Shown here in pieces: positions 6,119-6,281 of a stretch of DNA of 6,281 bases (position 1 is its first letter; each line of letters opens with the position of its first letter). Origin of the DNA: JAIXWP01 sp943372555 (lineage in GTDB: Bacteria; Bacteroidota; Bacteroidia; Flavobacteriales_D; Sanyastnellaceae); assembly GCA_943372555.1 (NCBI GenBank), contig CALRZB010000155.1, forward strand, positions 1 through 6,281, given 5' to 3'. The position numbers and the translations under genes were made by a program. Under the pieces are notes generated by a model. It was not told the DNA's origin. It worked only from the letters and a program-made list of their open reading frames with translations, and made no database searches.

Positions 6119-6281
6119 ATGCACCCAAGAATATAGTGTACCCAAGTGAAGCCAAATGCACTCAAGTGCACCCGAATGAATAAAATGCATTAAAGTGTTT
6201 TTCATTTGTTTCCATTTGTGTTCATTTGGGTACACTTGTTTCCACTTGAGTGCATTTGTGTTCACTAGTTTTAATTTGTGT
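6119..6281. repeat. Decamer repeat array, right block (runs off window)
   Basis: This is a second copy of the palindromic array. Positions 6119-6214 align without gaps to 5462-5557 with about 85 of 96 bases the same, including the shared irregular piece CCCAAGAATATAGTG. AARTG-oriented units (TACCCAAGTG, AAGCCAAATG, CACTCAAGTG, CACCCGAATG) lead to a hairpin at 6182-6202, then CATTTGTTTC, CATTTGTGTT, CATTTGGGTA, CACTTGTTTC, CACTTGAGTG, CATTTGTGTT and CACTAGTTTT run rightward to the edge. After the hairpin the order of units differs from the left block, with about two extra units before CACTTGAGTG. The array clearly continues beyond the window. Confidence 0.9.
6182..6202. other. Central hairpin of the right block
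   Basis: AAAA, bulged T, GCA, loop TTAAAG, TGT, TTTT occupy the same place as the hairpin at 5525-5545. Relative to that copy the loop has one change and the stem one change, C to T at 6198. The stem change turns a G-C pair into a G-U pair if the plus strand is transcribed, so plus-strand RNA pairing is retained. The sample is only two copies, so this is weak evidence for an RNA role. Confidence 0.5.

Larger units (their letters stand above)
5404..6281. mobile_element. Candidate repeat-flanked four-helix-bundle cassette
   Basis: The whole segment is proposed as one unit: left palindromic decamer array, a short non-repeat core (about 5684-6118) with a single gene and its promoter, and right palindromic array. 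The arrays are direct copies offset by 657 bases. There is no transposase, integrase or reverse transcriptase, and no identifiable target-site duplication, so movement would need functions supplied elsewhere, or the arrangement could arise by recombination between repeats. The classification as mobile is inference; the repeat-gene-repeat layout is seen directly. Confidence 0.3.

Noticed and set aside
6051..6161. N-terminal extension of the four-helix-bundle protein to an ATG at 6161
   Set aside because: The extra 37 residues do not resemble the family, would cross the promoter-like box, and begin inside the repeat block.

Overview
The window looks like chromosomal DNA of a Bacteroidota member, probably on the Flavobacteriia side. 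The support is a type IX secretion (T9SS) gene of the PorZ type, a leucyl-tRNA synthetase with the long insertions seen in this phylum, lack of Shine-Dalgarno sequences before the genes, and a TAnnTTTG-type promoter box. This placement is by recognition of protein families; no database search was possible.

Layout. Positions 1-109 (minus) hold the first 36 codons of folC (folate synthesis), cut by the window edge. Directly upstream of it on the same strand, 16 bases away, is porZ (126-2459), a two-component-regulator-type beta-propeller protein with a signal peptide and a C-terminal T9SS sorting domain. porZ and folC are probably co-transcribed. A 120-base divergent intergenic region (2460-2579) separates porZ from leuS (2580-5393, plus), which looks complete and functional.

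The unusual part is 5394-6281. A small four-helix-bundle protein gene (23S rRNA intervening-sequence protein family; 5673-6050, minus) sits between two related blocks of a degenerate 10-base tandem repeat (consensus CAYTTGTGTT, or its complement AACACAARTG). In each block the decamers run in one orientation up to a small A/T-rich hairpin and then switch to the other orientation, so each block is a long imperfect palindrome. The core of the left block (from 5462) recurs at 6119, 657 bases further on, with about 85 of 96 bases identical by eye. The last codons and stop of the small gene lie inside the left block, and the right block runs off the window end. I read this as a repeat-flanked cassette, possibly mobile or formerly mobile, inserted downstream of the housekeeping gene leuS. 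This is the candidate for an under-described system here. Its function is inferred, not shown.

folC, porZ and leuS are housekeeping or secretion genes with no evident functional link to the cassette. The array may incidentally act as a transcription boundary between the convergent leuS and the four-helix-bundle gene.
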